Positions 11,290 through 21,552 of a stretch of DNA of 64,000 nucleotides are shown here, piece by piece. Location of the stretch: positions 1 through 64,000 of the forward strand of contig JAVYIG010001827.1 in NCBI GenBank assembly GCA_035222895.1. Reading direction: 5' to 3'. How positions within the stretch are numbered: the first letter of the stretch is position 1; each line of letters starts with the position of its first letter. Position numbers and translations under genes: made by a program. The notes under the pieces were generated by a model that was not told where the DNA came from, did no database searches, and worked only from the letters and a program-made list of their open reading frames with translations. This DNA is from Strongylocentrotus droebachiensis (taxonomy: Eukaryota > Echinodermata > Echinoidea > Camarodonta > Strongylocentrotidae).

Positions 11290-11831
11290 ATTTGCTTATG
11301 CTACGTTTACACTATGTTCCTGGCGGCCACGGCAACCACGTTTCAGGCTACCGTGGACGAAATGCGGGGGACCGTATGGGCAAACGTGACAGGCCGTGAT
11401 TGGCTTGGATACCGTGTCAGATTTTTCAACCGTCAAAAAATTTGCCACGGCAGTCACGGTGCGGATGAGAAACCTAGTAGGCCGTCGTAAAACGGGGTGA
11501 ACGTAACAAAACGTGACAGTCGTAATAGGCCGTAAATAGGCCGTAACAAAACTTTGAGGTGGTCCGTAGTGGGACGGAAGACCCGCACATTCCCCGGCAT
11601 CTTACGGTCTGTGCAAGTTTTGTCACGTTCTGACACGTTAAGTTAAGTGCACGTTTTGTTACGGTTGCTTCACGGTTGCTGCGCATTTTGTCCCGTTTTG
11701 CCACGGTTCTTATGGCAGGCAAGGGTGTATGGTAGCCGTTTTGTTGCGTTAGTCACGGCGCATCCCGGCGTCTGACGGTTTACAGGCGCGGTGCGTTGGG
11801 TTCTGACACGGCGTACGCGGTCCGGAGGTAG

Positions 11832-11865
11832 TATATAAAAGACGGGCGCGGCAGGAGCTTCATTC
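11832..11865 (+). promoter_or_regulatory. TATA box plus initiator core promoter
   Basis: TATATAAAAG starts at 11832, and TCATTC, a match to the TCAKTY initiator, lies at 11860-11865. Its A (11862) is 30 bp after the first T of the TATA box, the canonical spacing. The first ATG follows at 11881. Function is inferred from the motifs alone. Confidence 0.5.
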
Positions 11866-11880
11866 GAGTCTGAGCAATCG

Positions 11881-12075
11881 ATGACACATTACTGCACCTA
11901 CAATACGAAGAAAGAAGGTCAAGCTATGCCACTGAAGAAGCGAAGACGTTCAAAGGTCCTCTGTCCTGCACCACCACCACCTCCAGTGGTGCTTGGGAGG
12001 CCCTTTTTTATATCGTGGGCACAATCGTGCTCCAAAGCTGCTCGGCGTCCACGTTTCATCCGTAGAAAGCCTTGA
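11881..12075 (+). CDS. Short basic, proline-rich ORF downstream of the TATA promoter
   Basis: 64 codons from ATG, 19 nt after the predicted start site; a second in-frame ATG is at 11926. The product has a basic patch KKRRRSK near residues 19-25 that could be a nuclear signal, a run of five prolines, then an Arg-rich end FIRRKP. It was not recognised. It could be the first exon of a transposase or accessory protein of the surrounding element, or a chance frame. The perfect placement after TATA/initiator is the main support. Confidence 0.25.
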   Translation: MTHYCTYNTKKEGQAMPLKKRRRSKVLCPAPPPPPVVLGRPFFISWAQSCSKAARRPRFIRRKP

Positions 12076-12189
12076 CAGAACGTGAAAAACATGTCAGAAC
12101 TTGACCAGCACGTGAGAAACGTGAGGGACCCTATCAAAACGTGAGGGACCCCATCAGAACGTGACGGGCCGGGAGGGAACTGATTAATA

Positions 12190-12300
12190 CTTCATAATTG
12201 ATATTGGCAATATCGATATTACCAATTAGGTAATACCAATATATATCGATATTACCAATTAGGTATATTCTATTCTCAATTGTATTAACTTCATCACATA
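12190..12300. repeat. Short direct repeat of palindromic AT-rich words
   Basis: 'atcgatattaccaattaggta' occurs twice about 40 bp apart, with overlapping small palindromes such as atatcgatat. No function was recognised. Confidence 0.5.
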
Positions 12301-12384
12301 GATCATTTGAAGTGTATTCAAGAGTAACATTTAAAGTGACACAGGCTCGTACACATATATATACTAAATATGTATATTGTTTCT

Positions 12385-12909
12385 TGGTTATAGTAATCAA
12401 TATATCTATTGCTAAAACGTGAATGTAATTGTAACATGATCAGACAAAATAATCTATTGGTTAATAATGGCAAAAGGAAAATAGAAATCACAAAAATGAT
12501 GTGCATTGTCTTAATTTGCTGAACAAATCATGTATTTTTCTGTCACACGTGTAAAGTAATAATGAATATGCATGAGATGATTGGTTTCTATTGGCCCTAT
12601 TAGACTTTAATGGGATTTCAATTGGACCAATCTGCCCCATTAGACTTTAAAAGGTTTTCAATTGGTTTCAATTGAACCAATTGAAGTCCAACTTCAGGCC
12701 AATTGGGGTCCCATTAAAGTCTAATGGGGCATAGGCCAATGGGGCCAATGGGCCCAATTGGTCCAATAGGGACAATCTGGACCAATTGAAACCATCTGAA
12801 GTCCTATTAAAGTCCCTTGAAACCTGTTAAAACCTATTGAGACCAATTGAAACCAATTGAAAATTCGATTGGTGTTCAATTGGTTTCAATTGGATTTTCG
12901 TCTTGGGTA
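12385..12909 (+). mobile_element. CCAAT-repeat element, copy 1 (+)
   Basis: The head (12385-12590) contains 'tttcttggttatagtaatca' and 'aataatctattggttaataa'; it is followed by an array of ATTGG/CCAAT words (12590-12895) and a short terminal block 'attttcgtcttgggta'. The same three parts occur in reverse orientation at 53453-54170, so this is a dispersed element whose middle is a variable CCAAT array. No protein-coding capacity is convincing. It is probably a non-autonomous transposon of unknown class. Confidence 0.68.
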
Positions 12910-13215
12910 GTTACAACAAAAAAGTGAGTTAGTGGGGCTGAAGATAAGATCACATATGGCACAACAAAAAAGTTTGAAACAGTCTGTTAATTCCTCAGTC
13001 TCCTCTTATGTAATAAATTCCTCTTATGGTACCAGTTGAACTTGAAGCAAATTGTTTGGTTTGACAGAAGCTAAAAATACTATTAACAGTGCTAATTAAC
13101 ACAGGAATTTACAAGATCATGGGCTCAGCCTGCAACCTCATATGGTACTGCATGTCCTACAAAATGGCCGCCTATAGCCTTGCTTCAGACTGTATAATTT
13201 CCCACTTTTCTGTAG
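12910..13215. other. Spacer before the 60-bp minisatellite
   Basis: AT-rich intronic sequence with no feature recognised. Confidence 0.4.
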
Positions 13216-13690
13216 CAGACCTGCCGCAGACTGTTCCTGTGGCGTACTGGTATGCGGCAAGTCTGGAGCAAAGTTTTGCCCTGCCGCAGATCTGCCGCAG
13301 ACTGTTCCTGTGGCATACTAGTATGCGGCAAGTCTGGAGCAAAGTTTCATCCTGCCGCAGACTGTTCCTGTGGCATACTAGTATGCGGCAAGTCTGCAGC
13401 AAAATTTCATCCTGCCGCAGATCTCCCGCAGACTGTTCCTGTGGCATACTAGTATGCGGCAAGTCTGGAGCAAAGTTTCATCCTGCCGCAGATCTGCCGC
13501 AGACTGTTCCTGTGGCATACTAGTATGCGGCAAGTCTGCAGCAAAATTTCATCCTGCCGCAGATCTGCCGCAGACTGTTCCTGTAGCATACTGGTATGCG
13601 GCAAGTCTGCAGCAAAATTTCTTTCTGCCGCATACTTCGGCATACTCTTTGCCGCAGACTTTTAGTCTGCGGCAGGTCTGCGGCATACTT
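13216..13690. repeat. 60/72-bp minisatellite with ctgccgcagac and gcatactagtatgc palindrome
   Basis: About seven copies of a unit containing 'ctgccgcagactgttcctgt', 'ggcatactagtatgcggcaa' and 'agcaaaatttcatc'. Units are 60 bp or longer when 'ctgccgcagat' is repeated. Because the periods are multiples of three, long open frames appear on both strands; these are not genes. gcatactagtatgc is a perfect 14-bp palindrome in most units, and the right edge ends in an inverted pair of the ctgcc word (13640-13680). Confidence 0.85.
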
Positions 13691-15252
13691 TTCACTTTCC
13701 TATGGGTTCTCTTCAAGGGGTTATGATATTTTAGAAGCAGTCAATATTTGTTCAATGTACGGTATGCAACGTTTTTATATGAAAATATATAATAGTCTTA
13801 GCAGACAAAGGATCATTCTTATAAATTGGGTCTTTCATGTGCAGTGTATGATACAGAATTCATATACCGGGTAACTTGACTTGAAGATATGCTCTGCAAA
13901 AAACAATTATTATTTTTTTTGGTAAAGGTTTGCCTTAGAAAAGGTACTGTATTTTGTTATTTAGTGAAGACTAACTGGTGGTGTAAGAATTTTTTTTTTT
14001 TTTTTTGGAGGGGGGGGGGGGGAGGAGGGGGGTGTTGTATTGTCACTTATGCAGTAATGCAATTCATAATAAACAGATACCGGTAACTGAAATACTCTAA
14101 AGACTAGTAGACTAAACGAGGATGGAGATCTAGATCACTAGTGCACATATTTTAAGCACAGCTAACATGTACACACTCTGCGATTTTTATGCGCTCTGAC
14201 TGCTACATTTCTTGACAGATTTCTTTAAAATAGTGTAGGGAGGTGTGTCTTGTGCAATCTACACATCTTTAGCGTTTAATGATGCTGCCACCTGAGTACC
14301 CTCTGTTATAGGGTCAAAGGTCATATTTTGGTGGTTATCTTTTGTGCGCTCTAGCTAACTGCCACATTTGTTAACAGGTTTCTTTCTAATTTTCTACAGA
14401 GATGCATTATACTCTAATCTACACACATATTGTTTTGGTGATGCTGCTCCTAGTCTTGACAATAATCTGAGCCACTAATGGCGATCTCTACGTCATCCTT
14501 TTGTTTCAGGGAGGGGAGAGGGGATCTTTGTCCCTCCTTTAAACATAAGGATGATACAAAATTGCTGCCACTGCCGGGGGATACATTCGCATTGTGCGGC
14601 ATTACAGATTGCGATATTTCTAGTTTTATTCTGCAAACATAAGTACATCACTATTGATTAAAATCAATCATATGACTAATATACATTCTAGAATAATGGT
14701 TATCATCCATAGTTCATGTTTCATGTATATGTGTTTGTGGTTCAGTGGATAAGTCTCTGAACAGTGAACCATGAGGTATGGGGTTCAAATTCCTGCAGTA
14801 CATTGCACTCATGTTATTTGGCAAGACATTAGTCTACATTTGGTACACTCAACCTAAATGTAGTAAATGGGTACCTTGTAGGATACATTTCCTGAATGCA
14901 TCACTATGTAGTATGCCGTATTAAAGTAAATCCAATACGGCTATAATTGTCAGTTCCCCAGTTGTTCAAAACATGCTTGTCTACAATGTTTCTGTGCTTA
15001 CTATCCTGCACTAACTAGATAATTAACTTTTAACCTGCACCAAAAAGTATACCTATCACTAAACCTAAGCTGAAACCTTTTTGCAGCCCTTATCCAAATA
15101 CCATATATTTGACTAATTCAAACTTAGAGCATTTGTCACCTATCATATCAATATGTATGTATATCTGATTATCCAATTATATCTGCGGTCATTAAATTAA
15201 AACATGCAGTTGGGTAATGTACTAGTATAAAATACTCTTTGTATACATGTAG
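13691..15252 (+). other. Intron with duplicated cassette sequence before LRR exon 4
   Basis: 13720-13880 matches 16300-16470 (post-exon block). A poly-T/poly-G tract lies at 13988-14032. 14190-14590 is a second copy of the repeat at 1-710, including a DR1-like motif at 14311-14323 and the hairpin at 14480-14566. 14600-15252 matches 17350-17972 over most of its length, so this intron and the exon moved as one block. No exon was seen. Confidence 0.65.
14735..14940 (+). mobile_element. Old tRNA-derived SINE remnant (cassette-borne)
   Basis: An A-box-like tggttcagtgg at 14738-14748 and a B-box-like ggttcaaattcc at 14782-14793 (one mismatch to consensus) precede a body ending 'gtattaaagtaaatcc'. 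A sister copy at 17458-17650 has the same layout. Being inside the duplicated LRR cassette, it probably inserted once and was copied with the exon. Confidence 0.55.
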
Positions 15253-15420
15253 ATCAAAACTCTCGAGCTTCTAGGTGTTGGTTGTCCAACATCAGCCTCT
15301 TCACATCACCTAGTGGATGCATTGTGTTCCATGCCAAACCTGACTGAACTGACAGTAAGTGGAGAGGTGTTCAAGGAGGAGTTCTGTTCTAGACTGAATG
15401 CAAAGGCGTCAACATTACAG
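15253..15420 (+). CDS. LRR cassette exon 4 (NLR-like protein, internal exon)
   Basis: 168 bp, phase 0-0, acceptor 'catgtag' and donor cag|gtacgt. It encodes 56 residues starting IKTLELLGVGCPTSASSHHL and ending AKASTLQ. LCSMPNL is kept; the variable segment at residues 33-44 reads TVSGEVFKEEFC. The IKTLEL opening is shared with exon 6 (17973), and the flanks of the two are nearly the same, so these two are the closest pair. Confidence 0.8.
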
Positions 15421-16051
15421 GTACGTATGTGTGTTTGTCACAGAACTGTCAAATATGTAGAAGGTTCCATGTCATACGGTTCGAAAAATGTGGTCAGCGT
15501 TCGTACATGATTATGTGATATCTGCCATCTTTGTGAGTCCTTGGGAAAACATTAATAGAGACGTCTTTGCACGCCCGCGTTATTTATCGCGTCCTGTCTA
15601 CTTGCGCGTGCATCTCCTTGCGTGACCCTTTCAGGCCGGTCAACACATTCATGCATCTAGAGACGCCTTGGTGGGAGGGGGGAGGAACATTGCCCCAAAC
15701 TTGTTCAAGTACCCCCAATGTGCCCCTTTTTTACATAGGAAAAGTACCCCTTTAATTTTTCACCTCTGATGTGTTTTAAAAAGGAGTGACGCCCCTGCCC
15801 TGTACTAACCAAATTCTTAACTTTAACCCTGCACCAAAAAGTATACCTATCACTAAACCTAAACTGATACCTTTTTGCAGCCCTTATCCAAATCCTACAC
15901 ATTTGACAAAATATAGCCCAGACCATTTGTCATCTGAGCATAGCCATTCACATACATGTATATTGTAGCACCCAGTTATATTTGCAGTCATTCAATTAAA
16001 CCATGTACTCTGGTAACATACTTATATGAATCACTGTTTGTATACATGTAG
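15421..16051 (+). other. Intron between LRR exons 4 and 5 with an inserted fragment
   Basis: 15421-15541 matches the segment after exon 6 up to 'ccatctttgtgagtccttg'. From about 15556 to 15800 unrelated sequence with a G-rich stretch and 'gacgcccctgccctg' looks like an insertion. From 15800 the pre-exon block resumes to the acceptor. Confidence 0.55.
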
Positions 16052-16219
16052 GTCCAAACTCTCAATCTTATGAATGTGGGGTGTCCAACACTACCCTCTG
16101 CACATCACCTAGCAAATGCTTTGTGTTCCATGCCAAACCTGGCTGAACTGTCACTTTATGGACGGAAATCCCAGGAGGAGTTATATTCTGCCCTGACTGC
16201 AAAGGCATCAACCTTACAG
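16052..16219 (+). CDS. LRR cassette exon 5 (NLR-like protein, internal exon)
   Basis: 168 bp, phase 0-0, acceptor 'catgtag' and donor cag|gtatgt. 56 residues starting VQTLNLMNVGCPTLPSAHHL and ending AKASTLQ; LCSMPNL is kept and the variable segment at residues 33-44 reads SLYGRKSQEELY. It lies 631 bp after exon 4, the tightest spacing in the array. Confidence 0.8.
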
Positions 16220-17972
16220 GTATGTATGTGTGTCTGTACTCTATTTCCATGCCATTATGAATCCATGTACACATTTAGCAGTGGAGATGTGATTTCAAGA
16301 GTTATGATATGCTAAATTAGCAACAGTCAATAATTTGTAAATGTATGTGATGTTTAAAATGGAAATATATAATAGTCTTTGCAGGCAAAGAAACATTATT
16401 ATATAGATAATAAAGGATCTTTCATGTGCAGTGTATGATACAGAATTCATATAACTTGAGTTGAAAATATGCGGCCCTTAAAAAAAGAAAAATCCCTTTT
16501 AACTCTTAAGCTGCCACCCATACAATGCACCCAGTGCCACAGTGCTAATCTCTATTGTGCCAGCCACAAATCTCCTGTGTGCCAAGTTAATTTTAGGGTT
16601 GGTTCAAGTGCTTGTTATTTAAATCTTTACAAAAAACAAATCGCTTAATTACTCAAGAAAATCCAATCTGACTGTTATATACAAAGACGCGTAATCCAAA
16701 GCCGATAATCTGATGCACGCGATGGTACTTTCAATAGCGCTGCAAAAGCACTCAGCACAGTGCAATGGGCATGAACAATGACTATTATTACATATGCTTG
16801 CTAGCGTGCACAAAGCAGAGTAGCGGTGGCTCGCTAGCATGAACGTAGCAATCAATCGATAGCGCGCTCGCGTGCACAGAGCACTATAACAATAGCGCGC
16901 TAGCAGTCTCATGGCAGGATATGAGTTAAAGGTTTGCTTCTAATAGTGTATTTTGGTATCTGATGGAGACAATCTGGAGGCGTTACGTAAGCATTTCTGG
17001 TTGGGGGGGGGGGGGGGAGTGTTGGGATTCTATTTATGCAGTATTACAATTTCAGTATAAAAAGTTTACAGAAATACTCTAAAGACTAGTAGATAGAAAG
17101 ATTTTTAAGATCAAAGCAATACATGAGGTTGGAATTGTCATGGGTCTGAAAGCAGTATCAAAGAATTCTTCAGATTCAATACAAACTAAACAAGAATGAA
17201 GGTCTAGATCACAGTGTACTTATTATAAGCGCAGCTACATGTACACACTATACAAATACATTAATGTATAATGCTTACTTTTAATCATTAAAGTATTATA
17301 TATCAAGGCAATGTCAAAAATGTGTAGAAACAATCTTCAAAGCGATAGTTGCCTCTTTTTTTATTTTATTCTCCAAACACAAATACAGCTCTATTTATTA
17401 AAATTAATCATATGGATAATATACATTCTAAAAAATGGGCACCAAATGTGGTTCATGTAGAGGGGTTTGTGGATAAGTCTTTGAGAACATGAGGTATGGG
17501 GTTCAAATCCCTGCCGCACATAGCACTAATGTTTAGAAAGAAATTGATCTACATTTACCACACTCGACCTCGGTGTAGTAAGTTGGTACCTGTTAGGGGA
17601 TATCCCTTGAATGCATCAATATGTAGTATGCAGTATTAAAGTAAATCCGATATGGCCATAAATGTCGGTCCTCCTGTTCGACACATACTCCATCAACAAT
17701 TTTGCTGTGCTTACTACCCTGCACTAAACAAATTCCTAACCTTAACCCTGCACCTAAAAGTATATACCTATCACTAAACCTAAGCTTATACCCTTGTGCA
17801 GCCCTTATCCAAATTCTTTATATTTGACTAAATAAAGCCAAGAGCATTTGTCACCTGAGCATAGCCATACACATACATGTATATTAGAGCACCCCATTAT
17901 ATTTGCAGTAATTCAATTAAAACATGCACTCTGGTAATGTACTAGTATAAATTACTCTTTGTATACATGAAG
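16220..17972 (+). other. Intron before LRR exon 6 with minisatellite and SINE remnant
   Basis: 16300-16470 matches 13720-13880. 16690-16915 is a GC-richer stretch of diverged ~45-bp units with 'gctagcgtgcacaaagc'-type words. A poly-G run lies near 17003-17017. 17080-17972 matches 14095-15252 apart from indels, and includes a SINE remnant at 17458-17650 with a perfect B box at 17500-17510. No exon was seen. Confidence 0.6.
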
Positions 17973-18140
17973 ATCAAAACTCTCGAGCTTCTATGTGTTG
18001 GGTGTCCAACATCAGTCTCTCCACATCACCTAGTGGATGCTTTGTGTTCCATGCCAAACCTGACTAAACTTACTGTATGTGAAAAGGATTTCCCCAAGGC
18101 GTTCTATTCTACACTGGCTGCAAAGTTGCCAACCTTACAG
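17973..18140 (+). CDS. LRR cassette exon 6 (NLR-like protein, internal exon)
   Basis: 168 bp, phase 0-0, acceptor 'catgaag' and donor cag|gtatgt. 56 residues starting IKTLELLCVGCPTSVSPHHL; the end reads AAKLPTLQ, where the other cassettes have AKAST. LCSMPNL is kept; the variable segment at residues 33-44 reads TVCEKDFPKAFY, replacing the EE pair of the others with KA. It is closest to exon 4 in sequence and flanks. Confidence 0.8.
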
Positions 18141-21100
18141 GTATGTATGTGTGTTTGTCACAGAACTGTAAAATACGTAGAAGGCTCATAGGGGTTCGAA
18201 AAATGTGGCCAGCGTTCGTACGTGATTATGTGATATCTGCCATCTTTGTGAGTCCTTGTTCTGTTGTCCACTTTTTTGACAGGCTGGAATTCTTTTATTT
18301 TGTGACTGTTTTTTCAAGCACTATGTTATTTTGTACAGCATCTAACAGCACCGATCGTCAGGAGAACTGATGCGTAAAGACTTTCCACAGGTAATTTTTA
18401 TAGACCGATGCAGTAATAAATTATTAGGGTTTAATGAGTCTATCTGTTAAGTTTAAAGATAGCATAGCTTTTTGTAGAACGTAGTCCGATATATCCATTT
18501 TAACATTTTATTTTAATGGAACAACAGATGAAGTTAAATGCGCGCACAGATAGTTACAGACACTTCAAACTCATATTCCTAAGATCTATTCTAATTCGGA
18601 ATTGGAGTTAATTTAACTTTTCTATTAACCCTTACTGCAATGGCGGGGGGGGGGGGGGGGACCTGGAAGACCCCCCTCAAAATTTTTGGATATTGCGCTG
18701 CAACCGCTTGGAATTTTAAATTGCTGTTTCATGACTTCGTAGCCGGAGGCATTATGTTTTCGGGTTGTTCGTACGTCCGTCTGTACTTCCCGTTCTCGTG
18801 ATCGCGTTATCTCAAGAACCGATTGATGGATTCCTGCCAAACTGAGGTCATGTATGTATCTTGCAAAGCTAATGAATTGATTAGATTTGGGGGTCACGAG
18901 GTCAAATGTCAAAGGTCACAGTGCTCAATATGTATGCAAAAATAGCTCGTGATCCTGTTATCTCAAGACATGATTGATGGATTCCTGCCAAACTTAGGTC
19001 ATGTATGAATCTTGCAGAGCCAAGGAATTGATTAGTTTTTGGGGTCATGAGGTTAAAGGTCATAGTGCTCAACATGTATGCAAAAATAGGTTGTGATCAC
19101 GATATTCTGAGAACTTGTTAATGAATTACAATTAAACTAGAAATTGCGCGCAGTCAAAGTTCCATCTAGTTTTCCTCGAGTCTTACAAGCATTTTGATAC
19201 CATTTTCGTCGAAATCGGATGTATCTGTAACGTGTTATATAACAATTAGTATGCGCATGTCATGAGAAGTGCTATAATTGCAGATCATGTACAAGCAGAA
19301 ATGTGAATACAGGTTGAGATGTATTTCTTCATAAGTGGGAGATATTGATTGATATAAAACTGCTTTGATGTGTTTGTCAAAGTAACTTGATGTATTCCAG
19401 ACCAAAAGAATGTATCATAATAAAACAATAGATATAATGAATAAGAAATAAAAAAAACAATAAACTACATAAGAACATAAAATGATGAATTTCAAACTTT
19501 TTTTTCCGGATATGAGCAGTGATATGCAGATGGATAGTGGACAAATATTATTCTTCAGTGAGGAAGTGGGTGAAATGATTGTTTTTGGAAAGGAAACTTT
19601 TATTTAATACATTTTCAAGATTCTTCACAAGTCTTGAGACAAATTTGTAGAGTTTTCTTTAAAATACATAAAATTAGCATTTTGCATAATTAATTAGGCT
19701 ATAACAACTAGAATTTGCATATTAGAAACAATTTTTTTTTTACCATCTTGTTACGTGAATATCTACAAACATGCAACTTTTCGTGTTCATCAGACATTCG
19801 ATGGCCGAAATCATGGGGGGGGGGGGGGGGGGCCCAGTAACCAGTAAAATGCCATGGCATGCCATTTTTATTATCCATCAAACCTCATTTTTTTCAGCTC
19901 ACTCTGTAGACCTGGCTGTGGGGCTGACAAAATACTGCTGTAGTGTGGAAGGAACTCAGAATTTTTCTAAAAGATTTTAAATTGAACAAAAATTGAACAT
20001 TTTGTTCACTTTCTCTCTCCTCTCTGAACATATCAATTTCCATACCCATAGCTGTGTGTGCTATTTCCCTATTTAAAGTGTCTCTCCTTCTTGCTCCACT
20101 CTTTCTCTCTTACTTGTAGTTTTCCCCCTCTTTATTTCTCCCTTGCCTCTTCCTTATTTCCGTTGTATTCTGTTCCTCCCTCTACCTAATTTTTTCCACC
20201 CTTTCTCCTTCTCAGACTCTCCATTTTCTCTCTCAGTTGGGTGAATTTAATATGTATTAAAATATTGTTTACCTCGTATTTTAATACCAAACTATTCCTG
20301 CAATTTTTGTGGCAAGTTATTGATATTGTAATTTTAATATTTTCATACCTGGTTTAACGTATTACATTGTTTTCACTATAGCTATCATGATTGTGAAAGA
20401 ATCTTAATGTTGGCCCTTTGGCCGTGAATAATTCTTATCACTAAAATTTCAAAAGTAATAAATTAATAACCCCCCCTATAAATAATATGAAAAAGAAGAC
20501 GTTATTTGGTTAACTTTTTAAAAAAAATTTGGTCTTGAAAGAGAACTAAAATTCAACTTTCATTTTAGAAGATAACTCATGCCATTCATTGATGTATGAA
20601 AAAAAACGACTTCAAATTACTGGAGCTTTTAACTGTGTCGATGCACATAAGGTTGACTGGGCTTTTGCTTCCTGACAGATTGAGGACTAAGTAAAATGGC
20701 AACGTGTGCACTCGAGCGTATCTCCCTGTACATTCAACGGCCACACATCGATCTGTGCATTGTGCGTTCTATGTATTTTACAGTTCTGTGGTGTTTGTAC
20801 TCAATTCATGTACACATACCGGTATAGCAATGGAGATGAGTTTAAGGATTTATGGTATATTTAATAGCTACAGTCAAAAATATTTTTAGAGTGTATGTTT
20901 TATATAATAAAAAAAATTTAAATGTCTTTTTTACCCAGGGTAGCGTCCTTTCATACTGTTCTCCCTGAGGACCCTGCAGTTTTGTTAGTAATTTTCATAT
21001 TCGTAAGTCCAAAGCAATTCCTAAGGTACTAGAAATGTGTCATTGTGGGTCTGAATGCAGTATCAAAGATTCAAAACTCAACAAGGGTGGAGATACAGTG

Positions 21101-21393
21101 TACTTAATTTAAACACAGCTTTGTGTACACAGTCTACATAACCGTTGTTTGGCAAGACATTGCCTACAGCTTCCACACTCGACCTACATGTAGGTGCAGT
21201 ATATATAGGATATATTCCTGTAATGCAGCACTATACGGTTGCCGAAACTAAAGCTGGCTTATTAATATTCAAAGTCCTGTTACATTTATATCATAATGTG
21301 ACATGTACTTTTCAACAACGGAATGCTAACATAATTAAACCTATGGAATGTTATTATTATTAAACTTACCTTGATAAATTATTGTCTGTACAG
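18141..21393 (+). other. Last LRR-gene intron; cassette remnants and repeats
   Basis: 18141-18260 matches the segment after exon 4. Poly-G runs lie at 18643-18660 and 19814-19831. 18790-19130 is a tandem pair of ~150-bp units containing 'gattgatggattcctgccaa' and AGGTCA-type words. 19980-20260 is pyrimidine-rich. 20700-20900 and 20990-21245 match cassette flanks, but no 168-bp exon lies between them, so an exon appears to have been lost there. Confidence 0.55.
18790..19130. repeat. Tandem pair of ~150-bp repeat units with aaaggtca words
   Basis: Two diverged units share 'ctcaagaaccgattgatgga', 'ttcctgccaaact.aggtcat' and 'gtatgcaaaaatag'. They carry AGGTCA-like direct repeats at 18907-18918 and 19050-19062. 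Similar in style to the repeat at 1-590 but distinct in sequence. Confidence 0.6.
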
Positions 21394-21552
21394 GTCCAAG
21401 CTCGTCATCATAAAGATGACCAGTTTCCTACACCAACCTCATCCCAGAACCTAGCAGAATCATTGTGTTCGACGCCAAACCTGAATGCCGATATTCTCGA
21501 TATGATGGAACTCTTAGAATATATAGGCGGCACTGATCCAGCGGTATATTGA
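21394..21552 (+). CDS. Diverged, probably terminal exon of the LRR gene
   Basis: After the acceptor 'gtacag', phase-0 reading gives 52 residues and a TGA stop. It starts VQARHHKDDQFPTPTSSQNL and keeps the cassette pattern as SLCSTPNL, so the first half is homologous to the 168-bp cassettes. The second half is unrelated and acidic, with DILDMMELLEYIGGTDPAVY at the end. A good donor (gaag|gtaagt) follows 8 bp after the stop, which would place an intron in the 3' UTR. An alternative donor at gcg|gtatat (after 21543) would remove the stop and keep phase 0. It is probably the C-terminus of the protein. Confidence 0.6.
   Translation, partial: VQARHHKDDQFPTPTSSQNLAESLCSTPNLNADILDMMELLEYIGGTDPAVY

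Larger units (their letters stand above)
11290..12180 (+). mobile_element. GC-rich element fragment with scattered cacgtt/acggc subterminal repeats
   Basis: The block is much more GC-rich than its surroundings. It is crowded with words such as 'acgtgacag', 'cacgttctgacacg', 'ccacggttc' on its left side and 'aacgtgagggacccca' on its right. Such subterminal repeats around a promoter and short frame suggest one end of a DNA transposon. The family was not identified, and no clear terminal inverted repeat pair was found. Confidence 0.45.

Noticed and set aside
13089..13726. 144-codon and other frames with CGILVCGKS-type repeats
   Set aside because: Products of a minisatellite whose period is a multiple of three; both strands are open.
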